A stretch of DNA of 55,026 bases from Anaerotignum sp. (GTDB lineage Bacteria > Bacillota > Clostridia > Lachnospirales > Anaerotignaceae): the NCBI RefSeq assembly GCF_017483025.1, contig NZ_JAFUMA010000047.1:1-55026 (forward strand), read 5' to 3'. The notes beneath the pieces are model-generated. The model was not told where the DNA came from and did not search any database. It was given only the letters and a program-made list of their open reading frames with translations. Of this stretch, positions 1-8,302 are shown piece by piece (position 1 is the first letter of the stretch; each line of letters begins with the position of its first letter). Position numbers and translations under genes: made by a program.

Positions 1-720
1 ACCTGTTCCATGGATGCGGAAGGGCATCAATGTACCCTGCATTTTTGCGAAGAGCCCGCCTTCTCCCTGACCACAGCCACAGCCGTTGCCCCTGCAGAAG
101 AGGGCAGACCTACGGGGGATGCGGCGGCCTTTCTGGAAACGGAGCGGGGAAATGCCCTTCTTGCCCTTTCCGATGGTATGGGAACGGGAGAAGCGGCGGC
201 GAAGGAAAGCCGTATCGCCATCGAACTGCTGGAACAATTCACGGAAGCCGGCTTTGACCGTGAGCTGGCAGTGCGGATGATAAACTCGGCTCTTTTGCTG
301 CGGCGGGGCGAAGAGACCTATGCTACGCTGGATATCTGTCACATAGACCTGTTTGATGGGCATGCGGAGTTCATCAAGCTGGGGGCTGTGGCGACCTATA
401 TCTGGCGCAACAACAGGGTCATTTCCCTCCGTACCACCACTTTGCCTGCAGGTATTTTGAAGCAGGTAGAGGCGGAGAAAAACCAGATGCTGCTGAAGGA
501 TGGAGACATGATTTTGATGGTGACCGACGGCATCACCGATGCCCTTGGCGGCGAAGAACAGACGGGCATCTGGCTGAAGGGGAAATTGACAGCTTTCCCT
601 ATGTCGAACCCCCAGGATGCGGCGGATTATATCCTGCAGGAAGCAAAGAAGGAGCGGCAAGAGGGCAGAAGGGACGATATGACCGTTCTGGCAAGCCGTT
701 TCTGGCGAAAACGTGCGTGA
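1..720 (+). CDS. spoIIE: Stage II sporulation protein E, C-terminal phosphatase part (5' truncated)
   Basis: The reading frame is open from base 1, so the gene begins upstream of the window; 239 C-terminal residues are visible. They form a PP2C-type serine phosphatase domain: the metal-binding DGMGTGEAA is near visible residue 60 and VTDGITDALG near 180. In the family this domain dephosphorylates SpoIIAA at the asymmetric septum and so releases sigma-F in the forespore. The missing N-terminal part would be the polytopic membrane region. tilS and hpt follow, as in B. subtilis, although the yabS/yabT genes found between them there are absent. The call is firm at family level; the truncation is caused by the window edge and is not a mutation. 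Confidence 0.9.
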   Translation, partial: TCSMDAEGHQCTLHFCEEPAFSLTTATAVAPAEEGRPTGDAAAFLETERGNALLALSDGMGTGEAAAKESRIAIELLEQFTEAGFDRELAVRMINSALLLRRGEETYATLDICHIDLFDGHAEFIKLGAVATYIWRNNRVISLRTTTLPAGILKQVEAEKNQMLLKDGDMILMVTDGITDALGGEEQTGIWLKGKLTAFPMSNPQDAADYILQEAKKERQEGRRDDMTVLASRFWRKRA

Positions 721-723
721 ATA

Positions 724-752
724 TTGCGTATTTTTCCGATTTCGTGTAGAGT
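724..752 (+). promoter_or_regulatory. Candidate promoter for tilS-hpt
   Basis: TTGCGT (724-729), a 17-base spacer and TAGAGT (747-752) lie just before tilS. Both hexamers match the vegetative consensus at only four positions, so this is a weak call. Confidence 0.35.
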
Positions 753-790
753 AATGATAATATGGTTACATACCAGTTTAGGAGACGAAT

Positions 791-2149
791 ATGCGGGAAA
801 AAGTACGAAAGACCATCGCACAATTTCATATGTTTCCCCAAAAGGCAAAGCTCATCGTGGGGCTTTCCGGCGGGGCGGATTCCGTGGCACTGCTGCATCT
901 TCTCTGCGGCATGAAAGAAGAATTTCAATGGGACATCACCGCCGTCCATGTCCATCACGGTCTGCGGGGAAAAGAAGCCGACGAGGACGCTCGTTTTGCG
1001 GAGGGATTCTGCGCTTCTCTGGGTATCCCCTGTATCGTAAAGGAATATGATGTGGCGAAAGAAGCCGGGGTTCGCGGCCTTGGCGAGGAAGAAACGGGAC
1101 GTATCCTGCGCTATGCCGCTTTCCGCGAAGCGGCCGGCGAAGGAGGACGCATTGCCGTTGCCCATCACCAGAAGGACCAGGCGGAGACGATGCTTATGCG
1201 CCTTTGCAGAGGGACAGGCCTGACGGGTCTGGCGGGTATGTCTCCCGTGCGGGAAAATATCTGCCGCCCTCTGCTTTTCTGCAGCAGAGAGGAAATCGAG
1301 CAGTATTGCCGGGAAAATCATCTTGATTGGCGGGAAGATGCCACCAACAGCCAGGAAAAATATACCCGAAACAAACTGCGCCTGAAAGTGCTGCCTGTTT
1401 TGCAGGAGATCAACCCCAAGGCAGTGGAACACATGGCGGAAACGGCATCCCTTCTGGGGGAGGAAGAGGATTTTCTGGAACAGCAGGCTTTGCTTTTCTA
1501 TGAACAGGTGCAGCTGCCCTCTGCCGTGGAGGAAGTGCATCTGCATCGGGAAAAGCTGAAGGCTCTGCATCACGCCATGCGCCGTCGTGTTTTGCGGAAA
1601 GCTATGGCCCATTTTCTGAAAACTGACGTTTCCCAGGCGCAGATCAAGGCCCTGGAAGACTTGTTGACGAAGGAAACGGGCAAAAGCCGTGATTTTCTGG
1701 AAGGTATCCGCGCCGAAAACCGCTATGAGGCGCTGGTCCTTTCTCTGAAAAAAGAAAAGGCGAAGGGCTACTGCTACCATCTTCCCATGGGCGAAGAAGT
1801 CCTCATTTGGGAAGCGGGCATTGCCGTGATGCTTTCTTTCCATGAAAAATTTGATGAAATTTCTGAGGAAACCTGTACGAAAGTATTCGATTATGATAAA
1901 ATAAAAAAACAACTTTTCTGTCGAACAAGGCAAACAGGCGATTTTATCCGCCTGAAAAACGGCAGGAAAAAAATCAAGGACCGGTTCATCGATGAAAAGA
2001 TCCCCAGAAAAGAGCGGGAGGCCTATCCCCTCATCGCCATGGGGGAAGAGGTGCTTTGGGCGCCGAACCTGCGCAGTTCGGAGGCCTGCAAAGCCGATGA
2101 GCAGACGATTCGATGTTTATGGATTCGGATACGGAGGGTACAGGAATGA
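791..2149 (+). CDS. tilS: tRNA(Ile)-lysidine synthetase
   Basis: TilS converts the wobble C34 of tRNA-Ile(CAU) to lysidine using ATP and lysine, so that the tRNA reads AUA. The PP-loop signature GLSGGADSVALLH is near residues 28-40, followed by HVHHGLRGKEADEDA, as in the N-type ATP pyrophosphatase domain. A TilS middle helical domain and C-terminal tRNA-binding domain (RQTGDFIRL, WAPNLR) follow. At 452 residues it is normal length. The start is ATG 791 with GGAGAC at 781-786. The stop overlaps the hpt start as ATGA (2146-2149), so the two are translationally coupled, an order shared with B. subtilis. Confidence 0.95.
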   Translation: MREKVRKTIAQFHMFPQKAKLIVGLSGGADSVALLHLLCGMKEEFQWDITAVHVHHGLRGKEADEDARFAEGFCASLGIPCIVKEYDVAKEAGVRGLGEEETGRILRYAAFREAAGEGGRIAVAHHQKDQAETMLMRLCRGTGLTGLAGMSPVRENICRPLLFCSREEIEQYCRENHLDWREDATNSQEKYTRNKLRLKVLPVLQEINPKAVEHMAETASLLGEEEDFLEQQALLFYEQVQLPSAVEEVHLHREKLKALHHAMRRRVLRKAMAHFLKTDVSQAQIKALEDLLTKETGKSRDFLEGIRAENRYEALVLSLKKEKAKGYCYHLPMGEEVLIWEAGIAVMLSFHEKFDEISEETCTKVFDYDKIKKQLFCRTRQTGDFIRLKNGRKKIKDRFIDEKIPRKEREAYPLIAMGEEVLWAPNLRSSEACKADEQTIRCLWIRIRRVQE

Positions 2150-2676
2150 AGGAAAGAGTAGAAGTAATGCTGACAGCGGAAGAAATCGACAAGAGATTGG
2201 AAGAGCTGGCAGAGGAGTTATATAAGGAATTCGGTGACGAACCTGTAGAAATGATCTGCACACTGAAGGGCGCGGTTGTTGTAACGGTTGATCTGGCGAA
2301 AAAAATGAAAATGCCCGTTTCTCTGAATTTTATGAGCGTTTCCAGCTATGGTGACGGCACAGTCAGCTCCGGTAATGTCAACGTGAAACTGGATCTGGAT
2401 GACGATATCAACGGCAAAAACGTGCTGATCGTGGAAGATATCATCGACACTGGCAGAACACTGAAAAAACTGAAAGAACTGCTGGAATTCAGAAACCCCA
2501 AAAAACTGAAACTCGTTACTCTGCTGGATAAACCTGACCGCCGTGTGGTAGATATCAAAGGCGACTATACAGGCTTCACCATCCCCGATGCTTTCGTGGT
2601 TGGTTATGGCCTGGACTATGCCCAGAAATATAGAAATCTGCCCTATGTAGGTATTCTCCATTTCGACGAAGACTAA
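2146..2676 (+). CDS. hpt: Hypoxanthine phosphoribosyltransferase
   Basis: This purine salvage enzyme makes IMP and GMP from hypoxanthine or guanine and PRPP. The PRPP-binding signature VLIVEDIIDTGRTL is at about residues 96-109, and the DKPDRRVVDIKGDYTGFTIPDAFVVGYGLDYAQKYRNLPYVG blocks typical of HPRT lie beyond (quoted here in part: DKPDRR, FVVGYGLDYA, YRNLPYVG). The ATG at 2146 is chosen over an upstream in-frame ATG at 2113: GGAGGG lies 10 bases before it, it overlaps the tilS stop, and 176 residues is the usual length. A bidirectional terminator follows. Confidence 0.95.
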   Translation: MKERVEVMLTAEEIDKRLEELAEELYKEFGDEPVEMICTLKGAVVVTVDLAKKMKMPVSLNFMSVSSYGDGTVSSGNVNVKLDLDDDINGKNVLIVEDIIDTGRTLKKLKELLEFRNPKKLKLVTLLDKPDRRVVDIKGDYTGFTIPDAFVVGYGLDYAQKYRNLPYVGILHFDED

Positions 2677-2681
2677 AAATA

Positions 2682-2716
2682 AAAAGCCGTAAACCTTTTG
2701 GTTTACGGCTTTTTTT
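2682..2716. terminator. Bidirectional terminator between hpt and the nitroreductase
   Basis: An 11-pair stem (AGCCGTAAACC / GGTTTACGGCT) with a TTTT loop is flanked by an A run on the left and seven T on the right, so it can end both converging transcripts. Confidence 0.9.
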
Positions 2717-3500
2717 ATTTCCAGCTTACGTTTGCTTTTTTTCTGGGGGCAGTTCTCTGATATTTCACAGCGGGGATACCCATCAGCATGACAGGGCAGA
2801 GGTACTGTTCTTCTCGAATGCCGAGGCTCTCCTTAGCTTCGGGTGTTGCCATGATGGTACGCTGCAAAAAGCCGCTGTACAATACACCTACGCCAAGGGA
2901 CTGGGCCATCAGTTCCATGGAAGTGGAAGCCAGACAGGCATTCATAGGATTATCTGTCAGCACCAGCACCATGGCATCTGCATGGCAGAAGAGTCTGTCC
3001 TCATTGGGGTCGGCGTCATGCTCGTCGCAGAACTTCTGCAGTCGAGGTGCATAGGGTCCCATTTTTCCGCCTTGGAGCATTTTTTTCAATCCATCCCAAA
3101 GGATGGGCTTTACTTCTTCCAGCGTATCCTGCACTACGATATAGGAAACATCCTGTCGGTTGGCAGCGGTGGGGGTATATCTCCCTGCCTCGATAATGGT
3201 CTCCAGCAGGAATTTCGGGATAGGCTCCTGTTTGAACTGGCGCACACTGCGGCGGAACTGCATGAAATGGAGCAGATTTTCCGGGTCCATCCTGCAGGAA
3301 TCGTCATATTCCCGCACCTCTTCCATGGGAAGATTGGGCATGGAAACGGCTTTTGTGGGGCAGACCGCCACGCAATGACCACATTCAAAGCAGCCGCCGG
3401 AAACGTTGGCTTTCCCCTCTTCGATATGTAACACCTGAAAGAAACAATCTTTCACACAAAGGCCACAGCCAATACATTTTCTTCGATCAATGGATACCAT
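2715..3500 (-). CDS. Ferredoxin-nitroreductase fusion protein
   Basis: The N-terminal ~60 residues hold two 4Fe-4S motifs, CIGCGLCVKDCF and CFECGHCVAVCP, which is a bacterial two-cluster ferredoxin fold. The rest, from FRRSVRQFKQEPIP near residue 83, is an FMN-binding nitroreductase domain ending near residue 250. Such fusions are common in anaerobic Clostridia and are thought to pass electrons from the clusters to FMN; the substrate cannot be read from sequence. The start is ATG 3500 with AAGGAGG just upstream. It stands alone, convergent with hpt and divergent from ftsH, and interrupts the hpt-ftsH synteny of B. subtilis. Confidence 0.85.
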   Translation of the reverse strand: MVSIDRRKCIGCGLCVKDCFFQVLHIEEGKANVSGGCFECGHCVAVCPTKAVSMPNLPMEEVREYDDSCRMDPENLLHFMQFRRSVRQFKQEPIPKFLLETIIEAGRYTPTAANRQDVSYIVVQDTLEEVKPILWDGLKKMLQGGKMGPYAPRLQKFCDEHDADPNEDRLFCHADAMVLVLTDNPMNACLASTSMELMAQSLGVGVLYSGFLQRTIMATPEAKESLGIREEQYLCPVMLMGIPAVKYQRTAPRKKANVSWK

Positions 3501-3530
3501 AAAAACGCCTCCTTTTCAATCTCTTTTTTC

Positions 3531-3559
3531 AGCATAACACAGAAGATTTCCCAAGTAAA
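3531..3559 (-). promoter_or_regulatory. Candidate promoter for the ferredoxin-nitroreductase
   Basis: Reading the minus strand, TTTACT (3559-3554), a 17-base spacer and TATGCT (3536-3531). Each hexamer matches four of six consensus positions. Confidence 0.4.
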
Positions 3560-3634
3560 GAAACAACATTTCTCGGGAGGAAAAGAACGGCGGATTTTCA
3601 GCAGTTTTTTCGTTCTTTCCGCCGAAATACTGCG

Positions 3635-3663
3635 TTGCGTTTCTTTTTAAAGTATGCTACAAT
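3635..3663 (+). promoter_or_regulatory. ftsH promoter with extended -10
   Basis: TTGCGT (3635-3640), a 17-base spacer and TACAAT (3658-3663), with TGC directly before the -10, giving an extended -10 element. The leader that follows contains a hairpin AACCTCT / AGAGGTT (about 3681-3703) of unknown role. Confidence 0.65.
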
Positions 3664-3744
3664 TATAAATTGATATGGTCTAACCTCTGTGGGGTAAAGA
3701 GGTTGGGATAGTCAAAAAATTTATGAGTATAAGGAGGAACGCTC

Positions 3745-5679
3745 TTGAACAAATATTTCAAATCCATAGGGCTTTATGTGCTGATATTCGTTGTGATCCT
3801 GGCGGCTTTGGCTTATACAGGCCCCCAGATGCTCCCCCAGGAAAAGGAAACGGCCCAGGAAGCCTATGTTTACAGTGACCTGATGAAGGAACTGGAAGCA
3901 AATAACGTTGCATCCGTGGAAGTGGCAAAAAGCACAGAAGTCAGCGACTACGGTACTGCAGAAGCCACTTTGAAAGACGGCAGCATCATCAGTGTAAACG
4001 TACCCAGTATCTCCACATTGCAGGCAGAACTGGATGAAAAAGTTGTGACAAATGATATCAAGGTAGAGGTTGGGGAACTGCAGAGACAGAGCATGCTTTC
4101 CCAGATCGTACCATCCCTCATCATGCTGATCGTGATGATCATCGTATTTACCCTCTTGTTCAATCGCATGCAGGGTGGCGGCGGCAAAATGGCCAACTTT
4201 GGCAAAAGCAAGGCCAAAATGAGCGTGGAAGGCGAAAATAAAGTGACTTTCGATAACGTTGCAGGCTGTGACGAAGAAAAAGCGGAACTGGAAGAACTGG
4301 TACACTTCCTGAAAGCTCCCCAGAAATTCACAGACCTGGGCGCAAGAATTCCCAAAGGTGTCCTCTTGGTGGGCCCTCCCGGTACAGGTAAAACATTGCT
4401 GGCAAAAGCCGTTGCTGGTGAGGCGGGCGTGCCTTTCTTCAGCATTTCCGGTTCCGACTTCGTAGAAATGTTCGTCGGCGTTGGTGCATCCCGTGTCCGT
4501 GATCTGTTCGAACAGGCGAAGAAAAACTCTCCCAGTATCGTATTCATCGATGAAATCGACGCTGTGGGTCGTCGCAGAGGCGCTGGCCTTGGCGGCGGTC
4601 ACGATGAAAGAGAACAGACCCTGAACCAGCTGCTGGTTGAAATGGACGGTTTCGGCATCAATGAAAGCGTTATCATCATCGCAGCAACAAACCGTGCAGA
4701 TATCCTGGACCCTGCATTGCTTCGTCCCGGTCGTTTCGACAGACAGGTTTACGTTGGCAGACCCGACGTAAAGGGCAGAGAAGCAATCCTGCGTGTCCAT
4801 GCAAAGGGCAAACCCATGGCGCCCGAAGTAGACCTGAAAGTTGTGGCGCAGACCACAGCAGGCTTCACCGGTGCAGACCTGGCAAACCTTCTGAATGAAG
4901 CAGCCCTGCTGACAGCCAGAGACGGTAAAAAGAAGATCGATATGGCAGAGATCCAGAAGGCTCTCATCAAGATCGGCGTTGGTACAGAAAAGAAAACAAG
5001 AGTTATTTCTGAAAAAGAAAAATACATCACAGCATACCATGAGGGCGGTCACGCGATTCTCTTCGAAGTGCTGAGCGAACTGGACCCTGTCCACAGCATT
5101 TCCATCATCCCTACAGGTATGGCCGGCGGCTACACCATGCCCCTGCCCGGTGAGGACAGAATGTATATGACAAAAATGATGATGGAACAGGAGATCATCA
5201 GCCTGCTGGGCGGCCGCGCGGCGGAAGAACTGGTCATCAAAGACATCACCACAGGCGCTTCCAACGACATCGAACGTGCGACAGCTCTGGCCAGAAATAT
5301 GGTAACAAAATACGGCATGAGCGAACTGCTGGGCCCTATCCAGTTTGGCGGCAACAGCAATGAAGTTTTCATTGGCAGAGACTGGGGTCAGGAAAGAAAC
5401 TACGGTGAAGGCGTGGCAACTGCCATCGACCAGGAAGTCAACCGTATCGTAACAGAAGCTTATCAGGAAGCAAAACGCCTCCTGAAAGAAAATATGGAAA
5501 TGCTCCATGCTACCGCAAAGCTGCTGGTAGAAAAAGAAAAGGTGACAGGGGACGAATTCCGTGCTCTGTTTGACCAGAAGGTGCGCAATGAAATTTTGGG
5601 CATCGCAAATGAAGTGGAAGAAACCGCAGAAGAAACATCCACAGAAACAACAGATATGGAAAACAGAGAGGAGATTTAA
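3745..5679 (+). CDS. ftsH: ATP-dependent zinc metalloprotease FtsH
   Basis: This is a membrane-anchored AAA+ protease that degrades misfolded membrane proteins and regulatory proteins. Membrane segments lie near residues 9-27 and 112-135. Then come Walker A GPPGTGKT (about 210), Walker B IVFIDEID, the AAA second region of homology ([19 protein letters not shown]) and the zinc site HEGGH (about 432). Most relatives have HEAGH; Gly in the third position still fits HEXXH. The acidic, Thr-rich tail of ~25 residues is variable in the family. The start is TTG at 3745, chosen because AAGGAGG (3731-3737) is ideally placed and no ATG is available there. The thioesterase gene follows after 2 bases. Confidence 0.96.
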   Translation: MNKYFKSIGLYVLIFVVILAALAYTGPQMLPQEKETAQEAYVYSDLMKELEANNVASVEVAKSTEVSDYGTAEATLKDGSIISVNVPSISTLQAELDEKVVTNDIKVEVGELQRQSMLSQIVPSLIMLIVMIIVFTLLFNRMQGGGGKMANFGKSKAKMSVEGENKVTFDNVAGCDEEKAELEELVHFLKAPQKFTDLGARIPKGVLLVGPPGTGKTLLAKAVAGEAGVPFFSISGSDFVEMFVGVGASRVRDLFEQAKKNSPSIVFIDEIDAVGRRRGAGLGGGHDEREQTLNQLLVEMDGFGINESVIIIAATNRADILDPALLRPGRFDRQVYVGRPDVKGREAILRVHAKGKPMAPEVDLKVVAQTTAGFTGADLANLLNEAALLTARDGKKKIDMAEIQKALIKIGVGTEKKTRVISEKEKYITAYHEGGHAILFEVLSELDPVHSISIIPTGMAGGYTMPLPGEDRMYMTKMMMEQEIISLLGGRAAEELVIKDITTGASNDIERATALARNMVTKYGMSELLGPIQFGGNSNEVFIGRDWGQERNYGEGVATAIDQEVNRIVTEAYQEAKRLLKENMEMLHATAKLLVEKEKVTGDEFRALFDQKVRNEILGIANEVEETAEETSTETTDMENREEI

Positions 5680-5681
5680 CC

Positions 5682-6083
5682 ATGGATTTCAACAACATCG
5701 TACCCGGCATGACATTTGAAAAAGAATTTATCGTAGAAGAAGGCGATACAGCAACACATTTCGGCAACGACAACGTGCCCGTATTTGCTTCCCCCAGACT
5801 GATCTCCTGGATCGAAGGCACAGCCATCGGCACAGTAGCACCCTTCCTGCCCGAAGGCTGGGAAACAGTAGGTACAACATTCAACCTGGCTCACCTGGCT
5901 GCAACACCCGTTGGCATGAAGGTTCGCGTGGTAACAGAAATTACAGAAGTAAAAGGCAAACTGCTGACATACTCCGTAAAAGCTTATGATGAAGTAGATA
6001 AGATCTGCGAAGGCACACATGGCCGTGCCATCATCGAACTGGGCAAATTCCTGGGCAGAGTAAACAAAAAAGGCGACAAATAA
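5682..6083 (+). CDS. Hot-dog thioesterase, FlK (fluoroacetyl-CoA thioesterase) type
   Basis: This 133-residue single hot-dog domain has the FlK-type catalytic layout: Ser37 in ASPRLISW, Glu45 in WIEGTA, and His71 in AHLAATPVG. In the characterised enzyme, Thr/Ser-Glu-His hydrolyse an acyl-CoA thioester. The natural substrate here is unknown; a fluoroacetate role should not be assumed from the fold. The gene starts 2 bases after ftsH with GAGGAGA before the ATG and ends at a strong terminator, so the two form one operon. Why a soluble thioesterase is linked to FtsH is unclear. Confidence 0.75.
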   Translation: MDFNNIVPGMTFEKEFIVEEGDTATHFGNDNVPVFASPRLISWIEGTAIGTVAPFLPEGWETVGTTFNLAHLAATPVGMKVRVVTEITEVKGKLLTYSVKAYDEVDKICEGTHGRAIIELGKFLGRVNKKGDK

Positions 6084-6098
6084 GAAAAACTGAAAATG

Positions 6099-6131
6099 GG
6101 CATTGGTGGAATCCCACCAGTGCCTTTTTTT
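6099..6131 (+). terminator. Terminator of the ftsH-thioesterase operon
   Basis: An 11-pair stem GGCATTGGTGG / CCACCAGTGCC (one G-T pair), loop AATC, then seven to eight T. It lies only ~20 bases before the biotin ligase start. Confidence 0.9.
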
Positions 6132-6146
6132 GAAAGAAGGTTCTTT

Positions 6147-6947
6147 ATGAACGAATATAATCAGAAGGTGTTGGAAAATGCCCTGAAAACAGAAAAAATG
6201 GGACATCCCCTGTATTTTTATGAAGAAACGGATACTACCAATGACCGCATCCGCGATCTGGCGCTGGAAGGTAAACCCGAAGGCACGCTGGCGGTAGCAG
6301 AGCTGCAGACAGCAGCCCGCGGCAGAAGAGGCCGCCCCTGGCAGGCGCCTGCAGGCAGCGGCGTCTGGATGAGTTTATTGCTCAGGCCGGATATCCAGCC
6401 AACCCAGGCATCCACCCTGACCCTTCTGGCGGGCATCGCCCTGGCGGAAGCCATCGAGGAGATAACGGGACTCGAACCCGCTATCAAATGGCCTAATGAT
6501 ATCCTGCTGAATGGAAAGAAACTGGTGGGCATCCTGACGGAAATGGACTGCGACATGGAATCCATCCATTCCATCACCGTGGGTATGGGCATCAATGTGA
6601 ATACGAAGGAGTTTCCCGAAGAATTGAAGGACATCGCCACATCTCTGTACCTGGAAAGCAACAGGGAGTATGACCGTTGTAAAATGGTATGGCGGGCAAT
6701 GGCCTGCTTTGAGGCGCTGTATAAGGAGTTTCTGGCAGAGGGCGGTACATTTGCCCCCTTTAAGGAAAGATACCGTGCAAAGTGTCTGAATATGGGAAAA
6801 GAAGTGCGCGTCATCGGCGGAGAGACTTACTTGGCCACGGCTTTGGATATCACCCCCGATGGGGAGCTGATCGTAAGAAGAAAGGATACGGGAAGGGAAG
6901 AAGTGGTCTTTTCCGGGGAAGTATCCATCAGAGGAGAGGAGAAATAA
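6147..6947 (+). CDS. birA: Biotin--[acetyl-CoA carboxylase] ligase without a DNA-binding domain
   Basis: This 266-residue protein joins biotin to the acceptor lysine of biotin carboxyl carrier proteins through biotinyl-AMP. It shows the ligase core: TDTTNDRIRD, the adenylate loop ARGRRGRPW, GVWMSLLLRP, KWPNDILLNGKKLVGIL, VGMGINVN, and a C-terminal SH3-like domain. It has no N-terminal winged helix, so it should not act as the biotin-operon repressor that bifunctional BirA is. ATG 6147 is chosen because AGAAGG precedes it; an in-frame ATG at 6096 lies upstream of the terminator hairpin. A small unknown gene follows after 2 bases. Confidence 0.9.
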   Translation: MNEYNQKVLENALKTEKMGHPLYFYEETDTTNDRIRDLALEGKPEGTLAVAELQTAARGRRGRPWQAPAGSGVWMSLLLRPDIQPTQASTLTLLAGIALAEAIEEITGLEPAIKWPNDILLNGKKLVGILTEMDCDMESIHSITVGMGINVNTKEFPEELKDIATSLYLESNREYDRCKMVWRAMACFEALYKEFLAEGGTFAPFKERYRAKCLNMGKEVRVIGGETYLATALDITPDGELIVRRKDTGREEVVFSGEVSIRGEEK

Positions 6948-6949
6948 CA

Positions 6950-7324
6950 ATGGCAAGAAAACCACTGGCAGCAGCCAATAATAAAGAACAGAAATATTTT
7001 ATGGAAGCGGAATTCAAATTCCTGCCCGATGCCATCAAGGAAGATCTGAAAAAGATCTGCGTGTATATGGCGGAAAAACTGAACTGTACCTTCATCGTTG
7101 GCTTTGATGACAACGGCGATGTGTATTTTGAAACTGTAAAGCATGAAGGCGATTTCGATTTTGACGATATCGGCGCAGAATTGGAGATCAAACGCCTGCA
7201 GAAGGAAGAACTGGAACTGTTCCGCGCGATGGAACTGTGGTATGTGATTTTCTGCACAAAAGAAGGCGAAATGGCGAAGCAGGAATTGATGCACAGAGCC
7301 GCTGCAGAGGGCAAAGCCCTGTAA
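6950..7324 (+). CDS. Unknown 124-residue acidic protein downstream of birA
   Basis: The family is not firmly recognised; it may belong to a small uncharacterised clostridial DUF (DUF6145 comes to mind, unchecked). The protein is soluble, without signal peptide or membrane segment. It has a Lys/Asn-rich start, an acidic middle (DFDFDDIGAELEIKRLQKEELELF) and a short C-terminal helix with two possible Cys/Trp contacts (MELWYVIFCTKEGE). The ATG at 6950 is supported by GAGGAGA upstream and by the 2-base gap to the birA stop, implying co-transcription. No function can be inferred. Confidence 0.75.
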   Translation: MARKPLAAANNKEQKYFMEAEFKFLPDAIKEDLKKICVYMAEKLNCTFIVGFDDNGDVYFETVKHEGDFDFDDIGAELEIKRLQKEELELFRAMELWYVIFCTKEGEMAKQELMHRAAAEGKAL

Positions 7325-7361
7325 AAATAGGCAAAAAACAGGGAAAAAATTGAAAAAAATA

Positions 7362-7389
7362 TTGTAATATTCACATTTGCTGTTATAAT
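7362..7389 (+). promoter_or_regulatory. Promoter of the ECF S-component gene
   Basis: TTGTAA (7362-7367), a 16-base spacer and a perfect TATAAT (7384-7389) preceded by TGT (extended -10). Confidence 0.7.
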
Positions 7390-7394
7390 GAATG

Positions 7395-7571
7395 AAGATT
7401 ATGTGGAACGGTGGGAAATAAGGAAAAGGATAGCATGACCCTGAAAAATGGGCAGGCATATCGGCTTTTCTTTCCAGCGGGACAGGCAGTCTGTAAACAA
7501 TATTCCAAATCATCTTATATCTCATAGCCCTATGGCAAAGATAAGAATGAGAATGAAAGGAGCTATTTCAA
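7395..7571 (+). other. Long untranslated leader before the ECF S component
   Basis: About 175 bases separate the promoter from ATG 7572. The stretch has no supported reading frame. It has a possible CCC/GGG hairpin around 7438-7455 but no riboswitch consensus that I recognise. The length alone suggests leader control, perhaps of vitamin uptake; this is inference. Confidence 0.35.
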
Positions 7572-8213
7572 ATGAGCGAAACAACAAACACAGTAACAAA
7601 GAAGAGCAAAATGTCAGCTCGCGATCTGACAACGCTGGGTCTTCTGACAGGTATCCTGTTGGTAATGAGCTTCACGCCCCTGGGTTATTTCCATACCTTT
7701 GGTCTGGATATTTCCCTGATGATGATCCCTGTAGGCATCGGCGCAATGCTGATGGGCCCCAAGGCGGGCGCGTGGCTGGGCTTCGTCTTCGGTGCAACAA
7801 GCTTTTATCAGGCAATGACAGGTGCTTCTCCTTTCAGTGCGATGCTGTTTAACATCAGCCCTCTGGGTACATTCGTCACATGTATCCCTACCAGAATGTT
7901 GATGGGCTTTTTGACAGGTGTGATCTTCCTGGCAGCACAGAAGCTGGATAAAAAGAAAACAGTATGTTTCTTTGTAGGCGGTTTCTTTGCAGCTTTCCTG
8001 AATACCCTGTTCTTCATGAGCACACTGCTGCTGTGTTTCTGGAATACAGATTATATCCAGGGCTTCAATCAGGCTTTCGGCAACGTAAATCCTTTTGTAT
8101 TTGTAGTCCTGTTCGTAGGCATCAATGGCGCACTGGAAATGCCCGCAAGCTGTATCGCAGGCGGCATCGTTTCCAAGGCTGTCAGCAGAACGCTATATAA
8201 AAAGGTCGTTTAA
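7572..8213 (+). CDS. ECF transporter S component, probably for pantothenate
   Basis: This is the substrate-binding membrane subunit of an energy-coupling-factor vitamin importer (213 residues). It has about six hydrophobic segments, beginning at LTTLGLLTGILLVMSFTPLG after a short polar N-terminus, with the family-typical polar-residue-interrupted TM1 and GPKAGAWLGFVFGATSF. It must share a T-subunit and ATPases encoded elsewhere. The substrate is inferred from context: the next two genes are pantothenate kinases, and clostridial PanT-type S components often neighbour them. The start is ATG 7572 with AAAGGAG at 7556-7562. Confidence 0.75.
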   Translation: MSETTNTVTKKSKMSARDLTTLGLLTGILLVMSFTPLGYFHTFGLDISLMMIPVGIGAMLMGPKAGAWLGFVFGATSFYQAMTGASPFSAMLFNISPLGTFVTCIPTRMLMGFLTGVIFLAAQKLDKKKTVCFFVGGFFAAFLNTLFFMSTLLLCFWNTDYIQGFNQAFGNVNPFVFVVLFVGINGALEMPASCIAGGIVSKAVSRTLYKKVV

Positions 8214-8240
8214 GTTTGAATACATAAAATAGAAATGCAT

Positions 8241-8274
8241 ACGGCGCAGGATGGATTTCCTGCGCCGTTCTTTA
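8241..8274 (+). terminator. Hairpin between the S component and coaX
   Basis: A perfect 11-pair stem ACGGCGCAGGA / TCCTGCGCCGT with loop TGGATT, followed by only TCTTT. The weak T tract suggests partial termination, allowing some read-through into the coaX pair. Confidence 0.7.
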
Positions 8275-8302
8275 AATTTAAATTCCGAATAGGAGAAGGT
8301 TT

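Noticed and set aside
3721..5508. 595-codon open frame on the minus strand opposite ftsH
   Set aside because: It is the antisense of a clear FtsH; it is rich in Phe, Cys and His as expected for reversed codons and has no Shine-Dalgarno.
7448..7852. 134-codon frame covering the leader and start of the ECF gene
   Set aside because: Out of frame with the ECF gene, no ribosome binding site, and it mostly overlaps the transporter.
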